A DNA stretch of 37,322 nucleotides from Clostridia bacterium. GTDB taxonomy: Bacteria; Bacillota; DTU025. The translations under genes were made by a program, and so were the position numbers. Location of the stretch: the NCBI GenBank assembly GCA_034926675.1, contig JAYFQW010000063.1, forward strand, positions 1 to 37,322. The letters run 5' to 3'. A model generated the notes under the pieces. That model saw nothing but the letters and a program-made list of their open reading frames with translations, did not search any database and had not been told where the DNA came from. Each line of letters starts with the position of its first letter. Position 1 is the first letter of the stretch. This document shows, piece after piece, positions 1 through 8,435 of this stretch.

Positions 1-585
1 ATCAGTAATGAACCCAGTCCCACAAGGCAAAATACGTGCATCAGCAGTCTGAACATGGGTGTGGGTGCCCACCACCGCAGAGACGCGCCCATCGAGGTAG
101 AGGCCTAGGGCCTGTTTCTCGCTGGTGGCCTCGGCGTGGAAATCGAGGACAATCGCATCGGCCTGCGATCCGATCGTATCAATGACTCGGTCGGCCACAG
201 CGAACGGGCAGTCGATGGCCTGCATGAAAACGCGGCCCTGAAGGTTGACCACCGCCAGTCGATACCCATTGCTCACTACAATAGTCCAACCATAACCGGG
301 CGCTCCGGCTGGATAGTTGGCAGGCCTCACTACTCTCCTTTCAGTGGGGAGGTAGGCCATCATCTCTCTCTTGTTCCAGACGTGATTGCCGGTTGTGATC
401 ACATCAGCGCCGGCGCCGAGGATCTCACGAGCGATCTCAGGAGTGAGCCCGATCCCACCCGCTGCATTCTCTCCATTCACTATCACGAAGTCCGCTTCGC
501 CGCGGGATCTCATCTCCGCGATGTGTCGGGCGGCGCCTTCCCGGCCAGGTCTTCCGATTAAATCACCGTACATGGCGACTTTCAC
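1..585 (-). CDS. ymdB: YmdB-family metallophosphoesterase, C-terminus cut by window edge
   Basis: The reverse strand reads 195 codons from a GTG at 585 to the window edge with no stop, so the C-terminal part is missing (the family is about 260-270 residues). The N-terminus VKVAMYGDLIGRPGR matches the family signature, followed by the metal-ligand blocks VNGENAAGG, TTGNHVWNK, DFHAEATSEK and GTHTHVQTAD, typical of the YmdB 2',3'-cyclic-nucleotide phosphodiesterases (TIGR00282). In Bacillus, YmdB lies directly downstream of rny and affects biofilm and motility choices and RNase Y activity; the same neighbourhood is present here. The GTG was chosen because GGAGGAG ends about 10 nt upstream and the family begins at this point. 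An intrinsic terminator lies between this gene and its upstream neighbour, so it probably has a separate or read-through-limited transcript. Family assignment is confident; the in vivo role here is inferred. Confidence 0.93.
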   Translation of the reverse strand, partial: MKVAMYGDLIGRPGREGAARHIAEMRSRGEADFVIVNGENAAGGIGLTPEIAREILGAGADVITTGNHVWNKREMMAYLPTERRVVRPANYPAGAPGYGWTIVVSNGYRLAVVNLQGRVFMQAIDCPFAVADRVIDTIGSQADAIVLDFHAEATSEKQALGLYLDGRVSAVVGTHTHVQTADARILPCGTGFITD

Positions 586-606
586 ACGATACCCGCTCCT
601 CCAACG

Positions 607-638
607 AAAAGGGGCAGGTCCTCAAGGACGCCTGCCCC
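607..638 (-). terminator. Intrinsic terminator between the hypothetical gene and ymdB
   Basis: Reading the minus strand, GGGGCAGG and CCTGCCCC form a stem extended by GTCC/GGAC around a short loop, with one bulged G. TTTTCGTT follows immediately. The hairpin sits 39 nt after the stop of the upstream hypothetical gene and 22 nt before the ymdB start, so it probably ends or attenuates the rny transcript before ymdB. Confidence 0.75.
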
Positions 639-676
639 CGCCGCTCCTTAGCATTGAATGCGCCGAAGACGCCGCA

Positions 677-1240
677 CTAAGCAGGGCGGTTGAACACGAC
701 CACGCGCCCGCCCTCCCTGAAACCTATGAGCCTCTTCTCCTGGGTCGTCTCTTTGAGGTCCGCCAGCAGGTTTGCGATGAACTCCTCCTGGACTATGGCC
801 TCTTCCTCCTCCAAGGCCTCCTGTCTGTCGGTTACAAGATCGTCGGAAAAAGCCTCAAGGGTGAGTCCGATCAACAGGGATATCTCTTCCCCAGTAAGTG
901 TCACCACATCTCTGACGATCTTTATCTGAGTGACAATCCCGAGGTCGGATGATTCGATCTCAGCAACTGGTGATTCATTGAACCTAAGAAGGTCAAGGTA
1001 CACCGAGATGCTCGCAACTGCGCGGGTGCGGAATGCTTCGAACTCATCTGATTCCACCTTGCGTGACACCATGAAGGAAAACCCAAGCAGCCGCGTGTCA
1101 GGCATGTACGAGACTGTGCATATCTCGGGATATCGGACCAGAATCGAGACGAGCAATCCAACGCTGGCCGACGAACCGTCGACCTCCCTTGTGCGCACCT
1201 CTTTCACCAGCTTCACCTTCTTCCACCCAACATGCGCCAT
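677..1240 (-). CDS. Hypothetical protein between rny and ymdB
   Basis: This is a 187-residue protein that I do not recognise. It is soluble in appearance, with no membrane segment or signal peptide. The first half looks mixed alpha/beta (KVKLVKEVRTREVDG, then hydrophobic strands such as VGLLVSILVRYPEI). The second half is strongly acidic, with an EALEEEEAIVQEE stretch, and ends in a short GGRVVVFNRPA tail. The ATG at 1240 lies 65 nt after the rny stop and has only a weak Shine-Dalgarno (GGGT); GTG codons a few residues later are alternative starts. It is co-oriented with rny and followed by a terminator, so it most likely shares the rny transcript. The position suggests a link to RNA turnover, but nothing in the sequence proves one. 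That it is a gene is supported by open-frame length, co-orientation and the terminator just after it. Confidence 0.7.
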   Translation of the reverse strand: MAHVGWKKVKLVKEVRTREVDGSSASVGLLVSILVRYPEICTVSYMPDTRLLGFSFMVSRKVESDEFEAFRTRAVASISVYLDLLRFNESPVAEIESSDLGIVTQIKIVRDVVTLTGEEISLLIGLTLEAFSDDLVTDRQEALEEEEAIVQEEFIANLLADLKETTQEKRLIGFREGGRVVVFNRPA

Positions 1241-1305
1241 ACCCAGACTTCGCTACTTGATACCTGCTGACCATCTTACGCCTGAATGCGCACGCGCGCT
1301 CACCG

Positions 1306-2847
1306 TCATTTGGCGTAGTCAACGGCCCTCGTCTCGCGTATTACTGTGACCTTGATCTGGCCTGGGTACTCCAGCTCCTGTTCCACCCGCTTGACGATAT
1401 CGCGGGCCAGCTTAGCGGAGCTGAGATCGTCAATTCTATCCGGCTTCACCATGATCCGTATCTCACGGCCAGCCTGTATCGCATATGCCTTGTCGACGCC
1501 ATCGAAGGAGTCAGCAATCCCCTCCAGCGTCTCGAGACGCTTGATATACGTCTCCAGAGTCTCTCTCCTCGCGCCGGGCCTGGCCGCTGATATGGCGTCC
1601 GCGGCCTGTACCAAGACCGCCTCCACGCTTTTCGCCTCTTCATCACCGTGGTGCGACGCAATGGCATTCACTATGGGAACAGACTCTTTGTACTTCCTGG
1701 CAAGCTCAGCGCCTATGACAACGTGCGGACCTTCCATCTCGCGGTCGGTAGCCTTGCCGATGTCGTGCAGCAATCCTCCACGCTTCGCCAAAGCCACATC
1801 GGCCCCGAGCTCTGCCGCCATCGCGCCAGCAAGGTGAGCCACCTCGATGGAGTGCTGAAGGACATTCTGCCCATAGCTCGTACGGAATTTGAGCCTTCCG
1901 ATGAGCCTGACCAACTCAGGATGGATTCCGTGCACGCCAAGTTCGAACGTGGCGCGCTCGCCCTCCTCCCTGATGGTGGCGTCCACTTCCTTCTGAGCGC
2001 GCTCAACCATCTCCTCAATGCGCGCCGGATGGATCCTGCCATCCTGGATGAGACGTTCGAGCGCAATCCTAGCGACCTCGCGCCTGACGGGATCAAACCC
2101 CGAGAGGATCACTGCCTCGGGGGTGTCGTCGATTATGAGATCGATTCCTGTGAGGGTCTCGAGCGCACGGATGTTTCTTCCCTCACGCCCGATTATTCTG
2201 CCCTTCATCTCATCGTTTGGCAGCGCCACTACAGACACTGTGGCCTCAGCGACATGATCAGCCGCGCATCTCTGGATTGCCTGGGTTATGATATCGCGCC
2301 CTCGCTTCTCAGCTTCCTCCTTGGCCTGGGCTTCGATCTCCTTGATCATCACTGCGGCCTCATGTCGGACATCGATTTCCACTTCGTGGAGCAGCTGTTC
2401 ACGAGCCTGATCCGATGTGAGCCCACCTATGCGTTCGAGTTCCTGCCTCTGCTTGCCGAACATTGCCTCCGCTTCAACGTGGGTCTTCTCTATTTCCTTC
2501 TCGCGCCGTTCCAGCGCGCTCTCTTTCTTTTCCAGCTGGTCGCTCTTGCGGTCGAGTGTCTCCTCCTTCTGCAGAAGCCTCCGCTCAGTTCGCTGGAGTT
2601 CAAATCGCCTGTCACGGTTCTCCCTCTCAACCTCACCGCGCATCTTATGGGCGTCTTCCTTAGCTTCTAGGATCGCCTCTCTCTTCTTGCCTTCTGCTTC
2701 CTTCTCGGCTTCGTCGACTATCCGCTTGGCCTCATCTTCTGCTGACGAGATCTTCGCTTCGGCGATCCACCTGCGCGCCATGTAGCCCGCCCCCACGGCT
2801 GCGCCTGCAATGACCAGATAGATAATCGCTTGTATGAATGGGCTAAT
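1306..2847 (-). CDS. rny: Ribonuclease Y
   Basis: RNase Y is the membrane-anchored endoribonuclease that starts mRNA decay in Bacillota. From the proposed start the protein is 513 residues, the usual family length. Order: N-terminal membrane helix ([20 protein letters not shown]), a long charged coiled coil rich in E, K and R (about 30-180), a KH domain with [12 protein letters not shown] (about 217), and an HD domain with the metal-binding HD of LLHDIGKA (about 361) and SHHGDEE. The frame stays open 129 nt further upstream to an ATG at 2976, but that would add 43 residues absent from the family and has a poor ribosome site. The best Shine-Dalgarno, AGGAGGTG, is followed after 7 nt by ATT at 2847, so an ATT start is proposed. 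A sigma-A promoter lies upstream. The identity is certain; the start is the uncertain part. Confidence 0.96.
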   Translation of the reverse strand: MSPFIQAIIYLVIAGAAVGAGYMARRWIAEAKISSAEDEAKRIVDEAEKEAEGKKREAILEAKEDAHKMRGEVERENRDRRFELQRTERRLLQKEETLDRKSDQLEKKESALERREKEIEKTHVEAEAMFGKQRQELERIGGLTSDQAREQLLHEVEIDVRHEAAVMIKEIEAQAKEEAEKRGRDIITQAIQRCAADHVAEATVSVVALPNDEMKGRIIGREGRNIRALETLTGIDLIIDDTPEAVILSGFDPVRREVARIALERLIQDGRIHPARIEEMVERAQKEVDATIREEGERATFELGVHGIHPELVRLIGRLKFRTSYGQNVLQHSIEVAHLAGAMAAELGADVALAKRGGLLHDIGKATDREMEGPHVVIGAELARKYKESVPIVNAIASHHGDEEAKSVEAVLVQAADAISAARPGARRETLETYIKRLETLEGIADSFDGVDKAYAIQAGREIRIMVKPDRIDDLSSAKLARDIVKRVEQELEYPGQIKVTVIRETRAVDYAK

Positions 2848-2862
2848 GCCAATCCACCTCCT
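2845..2862 (-). promoter_or_regulatory. Strong ribosome-binding site followed by a probable ATT start of rny
   Basis: On the minus strand AGGAGGTG (2862-2855), a full anti-Shine-Dalgarno match, is followed by 7 nt and then ATT (2847-2845) in the rny frame. No ATG, GTG or TTG exists in frame at suitable distance. A TTG at 2852 is out of frame. Confidence 0.6.
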
Positions 2863-3013
2863 CCACAGTTTCTCTGTAAAGAAACGGCCCCATGCCGCCA
2901 CACAACCGAATCCGATCACGGACTCGACCTCCACCGAACGCATGTGAAGTGGTGATCGCTCCCGTGATGCGGCCATGGAGCGTACGGATACAGCTTCTCC
3001 TGCTCCATCGTTG

Positions 3014-3043
3014 ATTCTATATGTAGTGCGCGAGGACTGTCAA
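3014..3043 (-). promoter_or_regulatory. Sigma-A-type promoter of rny
   Basis: On the minus strand a perfect TTGACA (3043-3038) is followed by an 18-nt spacer and TAGAAT (3019-3014), a 5/6 match to the -10 consensus. An overlapping TATAGA with 16-nt spacing is an alternative -10. It gives a leader of about 160 nt before the proposed ATT start. Most of the 303-nt stretch between rny and recX (2848-3150) is this leader and promoter; the rest is GC-rich sequence (a GCGCC-type run at 3054-3079) with no gene. Confidence 0.7.
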
Positions 3044-3150
3044 GCAAACCGAAGCGCCGCGCCGCGCCGCGCGCGCCGCATCCTCTGATGCTCTGCTTGT
3101 CTCCTTCGAGAGCAGGTCCATGGGCCCGACATGCATCGGCCGCGTCCGGG

Positions 3151-3693
3151 TTAGGTGAAGAGCTCACTTATAGCATGGGCGATGGCATCAGCGCGGAACC
3201 CACGCCTCTCCAGAAAGCCAGCCACACGCCTACACGCTCGCTGCCTGGACTCATCGTCAGCGGCATCCGCAGCCGTAATGCGCTTCCTCGCAAGGGACAG
3301 AGCCGCCTCGCGCTCATCGATGCCTTCGGATTCGTACGCCTCCGCTGCTGCAGCGCGCGCCAGATCATGATCGATGCCCCTGCGAACAAGCCTGAGAGCG
3401 ATCCCTCCCACCCCGTGACGCTGCTCCTGTGCAGCATAGCCCGCCCATCGCCTTGCGGTGACATGGTCATTGATGTACCCGCGGGAGATCATCTCCGCCA
3501 TTGCCTGTTCCACATGGTCCTGAGAGTAGCCGCGCACGGACAGAGCCTGCCGTAGTTCCGCCTCTGTGCGCGCCTGAACGGCCAGGAGCTTGTACGCGGC
3601 TCCACGTGCGCCCTCTAGCGTGCTCTCGCGCCGACCCCGCGAGCGTCTGCGCCCGGATCCGTGACCGATCCCGCGTTCACCGTCACCTGGCAT
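3151..3693 (-). CDS. recX: Regulatory protein RecX
   Basis: RecX binds RecA filaments and modulates (usually inhibits) strand exchange. The protein is 180 residues with the three-helix repeats of the family: [20 protein letters not shown], then [21 protein letters not shown], then a C-terminal repeat ending [15 protein letters not shown]. The ATG at 3693 overlaps the end of recA by 11 nt and is preceded by GGAGG 12 nt upstream, inside the recA coding sequence, so translation is probably coupled to recA. The frame is open far into recA, but that part is only a shadow of the recA reading frame. A basic stretch after the start ([13 protein letters not shown]) may help nucleic acid binding. Expression should follow recA and the SOS box upstream of it. 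Confidence 0.9.
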   Translation of the reverse strand: MPGDGERGIGHGSGRRRSRGRRESTLEGARGAAYKLLAVQARTEAELRQALSVRGYSQDHVEQAMAEMISRGYINDHVTARRWAGYAAQEQRHGVGGIALRLVRRGIDHDLARAAAAEAYESEGIDEREAALSLARKRITAADAADDESRQRACRRVAGFLERRGFRADAIAHAISELFT

Positions 3694-4828
3694 TCTTCGG
3701 TTTCGCCTCCGGCCTCGCTCCGCCTGCATCGCTGCTCCCGACGGAGTCGCGCGCAAGAGCGCCCTGCGCGGCTTCCGCCTCCCCAACGCCCTGAGCAGAG
3801 CTAGACGATGCAGCTGGCTCCCCCGCGGCGCCTGCCGTGCGTGCAAGCCCTGTGGCCAACCTGATCTTGGACTCGATCTCGGCAGATAAGTCAGGGTTGT
3901 TCTTGAGAAACGTCCTTGCGTTCTCTTTTCCCTGGCCAAGCCTGAGGTCGCCATATGAGTACCATGTGCCGCTCTTAGTTATTACTCCGGCCGGTTCTCC
4001 TACGTCAAGCATGGCGCCTTCGCGGGAGATCCCCTCGCCGTAGATGATGTCGAACTCGGCCTCCCGGAATGGCGGGGCGACCTTGTTCTTCACGACCTTA
4101 GCGCGCGTGCGGTTGCCTATCTGCTCTGAGCCCTGCTTGAGCGACTCCACGCGCCTCACTTCAAGCCGCACTGACGCGTAGAACTTCAATGCCCGCCCTC
4201 CTGGCGTGATCTCCGGGTTTCCGAACATCACACCCACTTTCTCACGAATCTGGTTGATAAACACTACGCAGGTGTTGGACTTGGAAATCGCCCCGGTCAG
4301 CTTCCGGAGCGCCTGCGACATGAGCCTGGCCTGAAGGCCCACGAAGGAATCTCCCATCTCCCCTTCGATTTCCGACCTTGGCACCAATGCGGCCACTGAG
4401 TCGACTACCACAATATCGATGGCGCCCGAACGCACCAGGGCTTCCGTAATCTCCAGCGCCTGTTCGCCAGTGTCGGGCTGAGATATGAGGAGGTTGTCCA
4501 CATCCACGCCCAGCCTCTTGGCGTAGGCCGCATCAAGGGCATGCTCCGCGTCGATGAACGCGGCGATTCCACCAAGTTTCTGCGCTTCCGCGATTATGTG
4601 AAGCGCGACTGTGGTCTTGCCTGATGACTCAGGGCCGTATATCTCTGCCACCCTTCCGCGGGGCATTCCGCCCACTCCCAGAGCGATGTCGAGGGAGAGC
4701 GCACCGGTGGGTATCACTTCAATGGCCGTGTTCGCGGCCGATTCGCCGAGCCGCATTATTGAACCCTTGCCGAACTCCTTTTCGATCTGCGATAGCGCTG
4801 CCTGAAGCGCCTTATCTTTTTCACTCAA
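3683..4828 (-). CDS. recA: Recombinase RecA
   Basis: RecA is the central homologous recombination and SOS-sensing ATPase. Visible motifs include [15 protein letters not shown], Walker [17 protein letters not shown], Walker [13 protein letters not shown], loop L1 [21 protein letters not shown], and the [14 protein letters not shown] region. The C-terminus carries an Ala/Ser/Gly-rich, low-complexity tail of about 50 residues ending [10 protein letters not shown], longer than the usual acidic tail. The preferred start is TTG at 4828: AAAGGGG lies 9 nt upstream and the protein then begins [12 protein letters not shown], as in relatives (381 residues). An in-frame ATG at 4855 would add nine residues but has no ribosome site. 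recX follows with an 11-nt overlap. A promoter and LexA-type box lie immediately upstream. Identity is certain. Confidence 0.97.
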   Translation of the reverse strand: MSEKDKALQAALSQIEKEFGKGSIMRLGESAANTAIEVIPTGALSLDIALGVGGMPRGRVAEIYGPESSGKTTVALHIIAEAQKLGGIAAFIDAEHALDAAYAKRLGVDVDNLLISQPDTGEQALEITEALVRSGAIDIVVVDSVAALVPRSEIEGEMGDSFVGLQARLMSQALRKLTGAISKSNTCVVFINQIREKVGVMFGNPEITPGGRALKFYASVRLEVRRVESLKQGSEQIGNRTRAKVVKNKVAPPFREAEFDIIYGEGISREGAMLDVGEPAGVITKSGTWYSYGDLRLGQGKENARTFLKNNPDLSAEIESKIRLATGLARTAGAAGEPAASSSSAQGVGEAEAAQGALARDSVGSSDAGGARPEAKPKNAR

Positions 4829-4864
4829 AGCTGATCGCCCCTTTCCCATCCACATCGCACTTCA

Positions 4865-4893
4865 ATTATACCATACCATCCGCACACATGTTC
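4865..4893 (-). promoter_or_regulatory. recA promoter
   Basis: On the minus strand TATAAT (4870-4865) is a perfect -10. The -35 position 17 nt upstream is GAACAT (4893-4888), poor as a -35 but part of the LexA-type box. The promoter starts only 17 nt after the thpR stop and about 37 nt before the recA TTG start. Confidence 0.7.
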
Positions 4894-4894
4894 G
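4881..4894 (-). promoter_or_regulatory. LexA/DinR (SOS) box overlapping the recA -35
   Basis: CGAACATGTGTGCG on the minus strand fits the Gram-positive LexA box CGAACNNNNGTTCG except for one base in the second half-site (GTGC instead of GTTC). It covers the -35 region, where LexA binding would block polymerase, so SOS induction of recA-recX is expected. Confidence 0.7.
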
Positions 4895-4910
4895 CCACGC
4901 TGGCAGCGCT

Positions 4911-5480
4911 CTACGCCCGGAGTTTGAGTTCTGAAAGCGTGGTATAGATGGGCCCAGCGGGAGTGAGAGTGCTCGCGACGATGTGCACGCTATCCACTAG
5001 CATGCTTCCAAAAGAGGCGCCAGCACTGCAAGCCAAAGCCTTGGAGACGGCTGCACCTGCCGATTCTCCCCTCGCTCTTCCTATAGTCAGGTGGGGCCGG
5101 AACGCCTTGTCGGCCCCAGGAAACCCGGAAGCGATGGTGCTATCGTCGATCGCTAGGGCAATCCTTGAAAGCTCCTCGGCGCCGCCGCGGACCCCCACCC
5201 AGAGAACGCGAGGCCTGCTCACATTGGGAAACGCGCCTGCCCCCGCGAAGCCCACACGGAACTGCCTTCCACCGGCCAGAGCCCCTCCCACCGCGGCCTG
5301 CAATGCGGGAATGCGGGAGCGCTCAGTATCCCCGAGGAACTTGAGGGTGAGATGGAGGTTACAGACCTCCACCCATTTCACAGAGGAATCGATAGTTTCC
5401 ATTGCCCTCACATACTCTGCAATAGCGTCTGCCGCGTCTCCGTGCAGCCGCACTGCGATGAAAGCCCGCACGCTCGCCAC
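4911..5480 (-). CDS. thpR: RNA 2',3'-cyclic phosphodiesterase ThpR (2H/LigT family)
   Basis: This is a 189-residue member of the 2H phosphoesterase family. The two catalytic HxTx tetrads are present: HLTL (H43, T45, in NLHLTLKFLGDT) and HLTI (H130, T132, in FRPHLTIGRAR). The N-terminus RAFIAVRL is also typical. Family members hydrolyse 2',3'-cyclic phosphates at RNA ends or show in vitro ligation of tRNA halves; the physiological role is unclear in most bacteria. The start is GTG at 5480 with AGGTGGTGA just upstream. It lies 30 nt after the cinA stop and is followed at once by the recA promoter, so it is probably the last gene of the ftsH-like/cinA transcript. The order cinA-thpR-recA occurs in many Bacillota. 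Confidence 0.92.
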   Translation of the reverse strand: MASVRAFIAVRLHGDAADAIAEYVRAMETIDSSVKWVEVCNLHLTLKFLGDTERSRIPALQAAVGGALAGGRQFRVGFAGAGAFPNVSRPRVLWVGVRGGAEELSRIALAIDDSTIASGFPGADKAFRPHLTIGRARGESAGAAVSKALACSAGASFGSMLVDSVHIVASTLTPAGPIYTTLSELKLRA

Positions 5481-5510
5481 ACTATCACCACCTGCATAGG
5501 AATTCCAGGT

Positions 5511-6845
5511 TCACCTCGGGATTCCTCTATCGCCGCCGTCCCCCGAGTGGGTGATTTCTGCGCCATTCCCGGGCGATTCGGGGTATGCTTCCTCAAGATG
5601 ACGCCTGATGAGGTCCAGCGAGAAGCTGCAGGCACGGTTTCTCACCGACTCTCTGTCTCCATTGAAGCGAATCCTCGCAGCTATGACCCGCGTCATCCTG
5701 GCGTCAACCAACCCGAAGTGAACGAGCCCAACGGGCTTGTCCTGGCTGCCTCCTCCGGGTCCTGCGATGCCAGTGATCGATAGCGAAATCCGCGCGCCAG
5801 ATGCGTTTGCTGCGCCCCGCGCCATTCTGATCGCTGATTCGCGGCTCACCGCTCCGTGAACAGCCAGAGTGTTTTCATCCACTCCGAGTTCCTCGTTCTT
5901 GGACCGGTTGCTGTAGGTAACGAAGCCACGCTCGAAATAGTCAGAGCTCCCCGGAATCGAAGTCAGCTTTCCGGCCAGAAGCCCTCCAGTGCAGGACTCA
6001 GCGGTGCAGATCGTAAGCCCCGCCCGACGCAGGCAGCGGCCCACCACACTCGCGAGCGTGTCGGCCTCGCCTCCATAGGCGAACCTGCCCAGCCTGCGGC
6101 GGACCTCCTCTTCCACACCATCCAGCATGGCATCAGCGGCAGCCTCTGTGGCAGCCCGCGCCGTGATGCGCACTTCACACTCACCGTCGCCGGCGTATGT
6201 AGCTGCACTCGGGTTGTCGCGGCCGTGCGCAAGGTCGAGTATGAGCTGTTCGAGGCGGGATTCGCCGATCCCGATGGTCCTGACTGTCCTCGACCTGATC
6301 GCCTCAACCCCGCGCTCGTTCCTTAGGTACTCCCGCAGGTAGCTCGTGACCCATCCATCCATCATGAGCTTCATCTCCCGTGGGACTCCAGGCATGCACA
6401 CGACCCGCTTGACACCCTGCTTGAACAGGACTCCCGGGGCAGTTCCGATTGGGTTGGGAATTGCCTGTCCGGCCCCTGACTCCGGAACCAACGCCTGCTT
6501 CCGGTTGGACTCAGGCATGGGTGTTCCTCTGGATGTGAACATCGTCCGAAGGTGCAGCAGAGCCTCTGCATTCTCCACCAGTTCCACTCCAAGGACATCC
6601 GCCACCGTCTCCTTGGTGAGGTCATCCTCGGTTGGACCCAGACCGCCAGTGACCATGATCACGTCCGCCCGCTCCAGCGCGTCTCTTACAACAGACGAGA
6701 GCCTGTCGTGGTTATCTCCTATTGTCGTCTTGCGATAGAGGGAAAACCCGAGCCCGGCCAGGGCTCGGGCGATGTATGCCGCATTGGTGTCCACTATCTG
6801 GCCAAGCAGCAGTTCAGTCCCTACCGACACTATCTCCGCCTTCAT
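5511..6845 (-). CDS. cinA: CinA: competence/damage-inducible protein with nicotinamide-nucleotide amidase domain
   Basis: The 444-residue protein has the full two-domain form. The N-terminal molybdopterin-binding-like (COG1058) domain begins MKAEIVSVGTELLLGQIVDTN and contains TGGLGPTEDDLT and PGVPREMKLMMDGW. The C-terminal PncC-type domain has CTAESCTGGLLAGKLTSIPGS, YSNRSKNEELGV, GAVSRESA and SITGIAGPGGG; in characterised relatives it deamidates NMN for NAD salvage, while the N-terminal domain can act as an ADP-ribose pyrophosphatase. The ATG at 6845 has a GGGGGTG ribosome site. The gene follows the FtsH-like gene after 27 nt and precedes thpR by 30 nt, suggesting one operon. Location next to recA is conserved in Bacillota and in competent streptococci. 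No defects are visible. Confidence 0.95.
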   Translation of the reverse strand: MKAEIVSVGTELLLGQIVDTNAAYIARALAGLGFSLYRKTTIGDNHDRLSSVVRDALERADVIMVTGGLGPTEDDLTKETVADVLGVELVENAEALLHLRTMFTSRGTPMPESNRKQALVPESGAGQAIPNPIGTAPGVLFKQGVKRVVCMPGVPREMKLMMDGWVTSYLREYLRNERGVEAIRSRTVRTIGIGESRLEQLILDLAHGRDNPSAATYAGDGECEVRITARAATEAAADAMLDGVEEEVRRRLGRFAYGGEADTLASVVGRCLRRAGLTICTAESCTGGLLAGKLTSIPGSSDYFERGFVTYSNRSKNEELGVDENTLAVHGAVSRESAIRMARGAANASGARISLSITGIAGPGGGSQDKPVGLVHFGLVDARMTRVIAARIRFNGDRESVRNRACSFSLDLIRRHLEEAYPESPGNGAEITHSGDGGDRGIPR

Positions 6846-6872
6846 TGACAGAACACCCCCAGTTGGGGATCG

Positions 6873-8435
6873 CTACGCACGGCACGGGGCAGCATCGTTC
6901 CCCCGCGACGTATCCAGGGATGGCGATGGGCCCTGCCCCGCGTTCTCGCCCGCCCTCGCCATTCGCTCCCGGAATTCGTCCCCCTCCATTCGCTCACAGG
7001 ATGCAAGCTCCTTCGCCGTGCTGCGGATGAAATCGATGAACTCGCACAGCAGTGACTTCGCCCGGCTCTCTTCCCGTCGAACGAGCCCCGTAAGTGCATC
7101 GTGGTACCGCTCTCTGGGAATATCAGGCTCTGAGATGATCCCAAGATCCGAGAGCCCCCAGTTGACCATCTTTCGCGCCGTTGAGATCGCCTGTTCTATG
7201 TCTTGAGACGCTCCGCTGCTCCTCGCTCCAAGTACGAGCTCTTCGGAAACGGCTCCAGCCAGCAATACTGCCATCTCCTCGGCGAGTTCATCTCCAGTCT
7301 GAAGGTACGTATCCGACCGAGGCGAGTGCCTCACATACCCCAGAGCCTTGCCTCGGGATGAGACCGTAACTGAAGCCACCGAACCAGGCCGCAGTATCTC
7401 ACTTACGCATGCATGGCCGACCTCGTGTACGGCCACTCTGAGAAGTTCCTCTTCTTCAGGTTTTCGCCCGATTCGTTCGCCCATGATGACCTTCTCTATG
7501 GCCTCAGAGAAATCGGCCATAGTGATCGTGGCCCTGCCCGAACGCAAGGCCATGATAGCAGCTTCATTCGCCAGGCTCTCGAGGTGAGCTCCGGAGAACC
7601 CGAAGGTCTCCCCTGCCAGCCTGTCGAGATCGACATCGTCGGCAAGGGGTTTCCGCTTAGTATGGATCTCCAGAATCCTGCGCCTTCCCTCTTTGTCAGG
7701 AACACCCACGCTTACCATCCGATCGAACCTGCCAGGACGCATCAAGGCCGGATCCAGCAGATCCGCCCGGTTAGTCGCCCCGATGACCAGCACCCTCACG
7801 CCATCCCTGGAGGCGGCCGACAGTCCGTCCATCTCCACTAGGAGCTGGTTCAATGTCTGATCGTATTCGAGGTGGCCATCGTGCTTCCCACGCACTCCTC
7901 CGAGCACATCAATCTCGTCGATGAACACCACGGCATTACGCTTTCCTGCGGCAGATGCGGACCGCCTTGCACCCGAAAACAGCTCGCGGACACGCTTCGC
8001 GCCTACTCCAGCGTACATCTCGATGAACTGGCTTCCAGCCGTCGCGAAGAAGACCGCATCGGTGTAGTTCGCAGCGGCGCGCGCCAAGAGTGTTTTGCCG
8101 GTTCCAGGCGGGCCACTCAGAAGTATTCCTCGCAGTGGCCGAATACCAAGGCGGATTGCACTTTCCTCATTCCTGATGAACTCCAGAGCCTCCACCAGTT
8201 CCCGTTTCGCGGATTCCTGCCCGCCCACATCTCCGAAGGTGACGCGGGCGATGCCCGACCCAGCTTTGGCGGCTTCCACCACTTCGAACTTGCGCCCGAG
8301 CATCTGCCCGGATGAAACGAGTTCGAACAGAGCGATGAGTCCGCCTGCCATGATCACTGGGGTGACATCGTACCCAAATGCCAGGCAGAACAGGGCGGCA
8401 GCAGCCAGCATGCCGATAATCGCATCTCTCACCAT
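6873..8435 (-). CDS. FtsH-like membrane AAA+ zinc protease lacking the extracytoplasmic domain
   Basis: This 520-residue protein has the AAA+ and M41 peptidase domains of FtsH. Visible are two N-terminal hydrophobic segments (about 5-20 and 26-42) joined by only about five residues, Walker A GPPGTGKT (108-115), pore loop FIEMYAGVG (Y141), Walker B VFIDEID (170-176), second region of homology ATNRADLLDPALMRPGRFDR, zinc motif HEVGH (337-341), and a third metal ligand in SGASQDIEQ (D412). All catalytic residues are present, so an active ATP-dependent protease is expected. FtsH normally is about 600-650 residues with a 70-100-residue domain between its membrane helices; here that domain is missing. 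The start overlaps the preceding membrane-anchored gene by 7 nt, and cinA follows after 27 nt. The substrate is unknown. It is probably a paralogue rather than the housekeeping FtsH, which I cannot check within this window. Confidence 0.9.
   Translation of the reverse strand: MVRDAIIGMLAAAALFCLAFGYDVTPVIMAGGLIALFELVSSGQMLGRKFEVVEAAKAGSGIARVTFGDVGGQESAKRELVEALEFIRNEESAIRLGIRPLRGILLSGPPGTGKTLLARAAANYTDAVFFATAGSQFIEMYAGVGAKRVRELFSGARRSASAAGKRNAVVFIDEIDVLGGVRGKHDGHLEYDQTLNQLLVEMDGLSAASRDGVRVLVIGATNRADLLDPALMRPGRFDRMVSVGVPDKEGRRRILEIHTKRKPLADDVDLDRLAGETFGFSGAHLESLANEAAIMALRSGRATITMADFSEAIEKVIMGERIGRKPEEEELLRVAVHEVGHACVSEILRPGSVASVTVSSRGKALGYVRHSPRSDTYLQTGDELAEEMAVLLAGAVSEELVLGARSSGASQDIEQAISTARKMVNWGLSDLGIISEPDIPRERYHDALTGLVRREESRAKSLLCEFIDFIRSTAKELASCERMEGDEFRERMARAGENAGQGPSPSLDTSRGNDAAPCRA

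Noticed and set aside
1648-2670. Long plus-strand open frame (340 codons) opposite rny
   Set aside because: It is antisense to the unmistakable RNase Y coding region; high-GC genes commonly leave the opposite strand open. The product resembles nothing known and has no ribosome site.
2718-2852. TTG at 2852 as the rny start, implying a frameshift
   Set aside because: That frame does not encode the hydrophobic anchor and coiled coil of RNase Y; the rny frame is intact through this region.
3054-3079. Tandem GCGCC-type repeat upstream of rny
   Set aside because: Short, imperfect and low complexity in a GC-rich genome; no sign of a longer array or of function.
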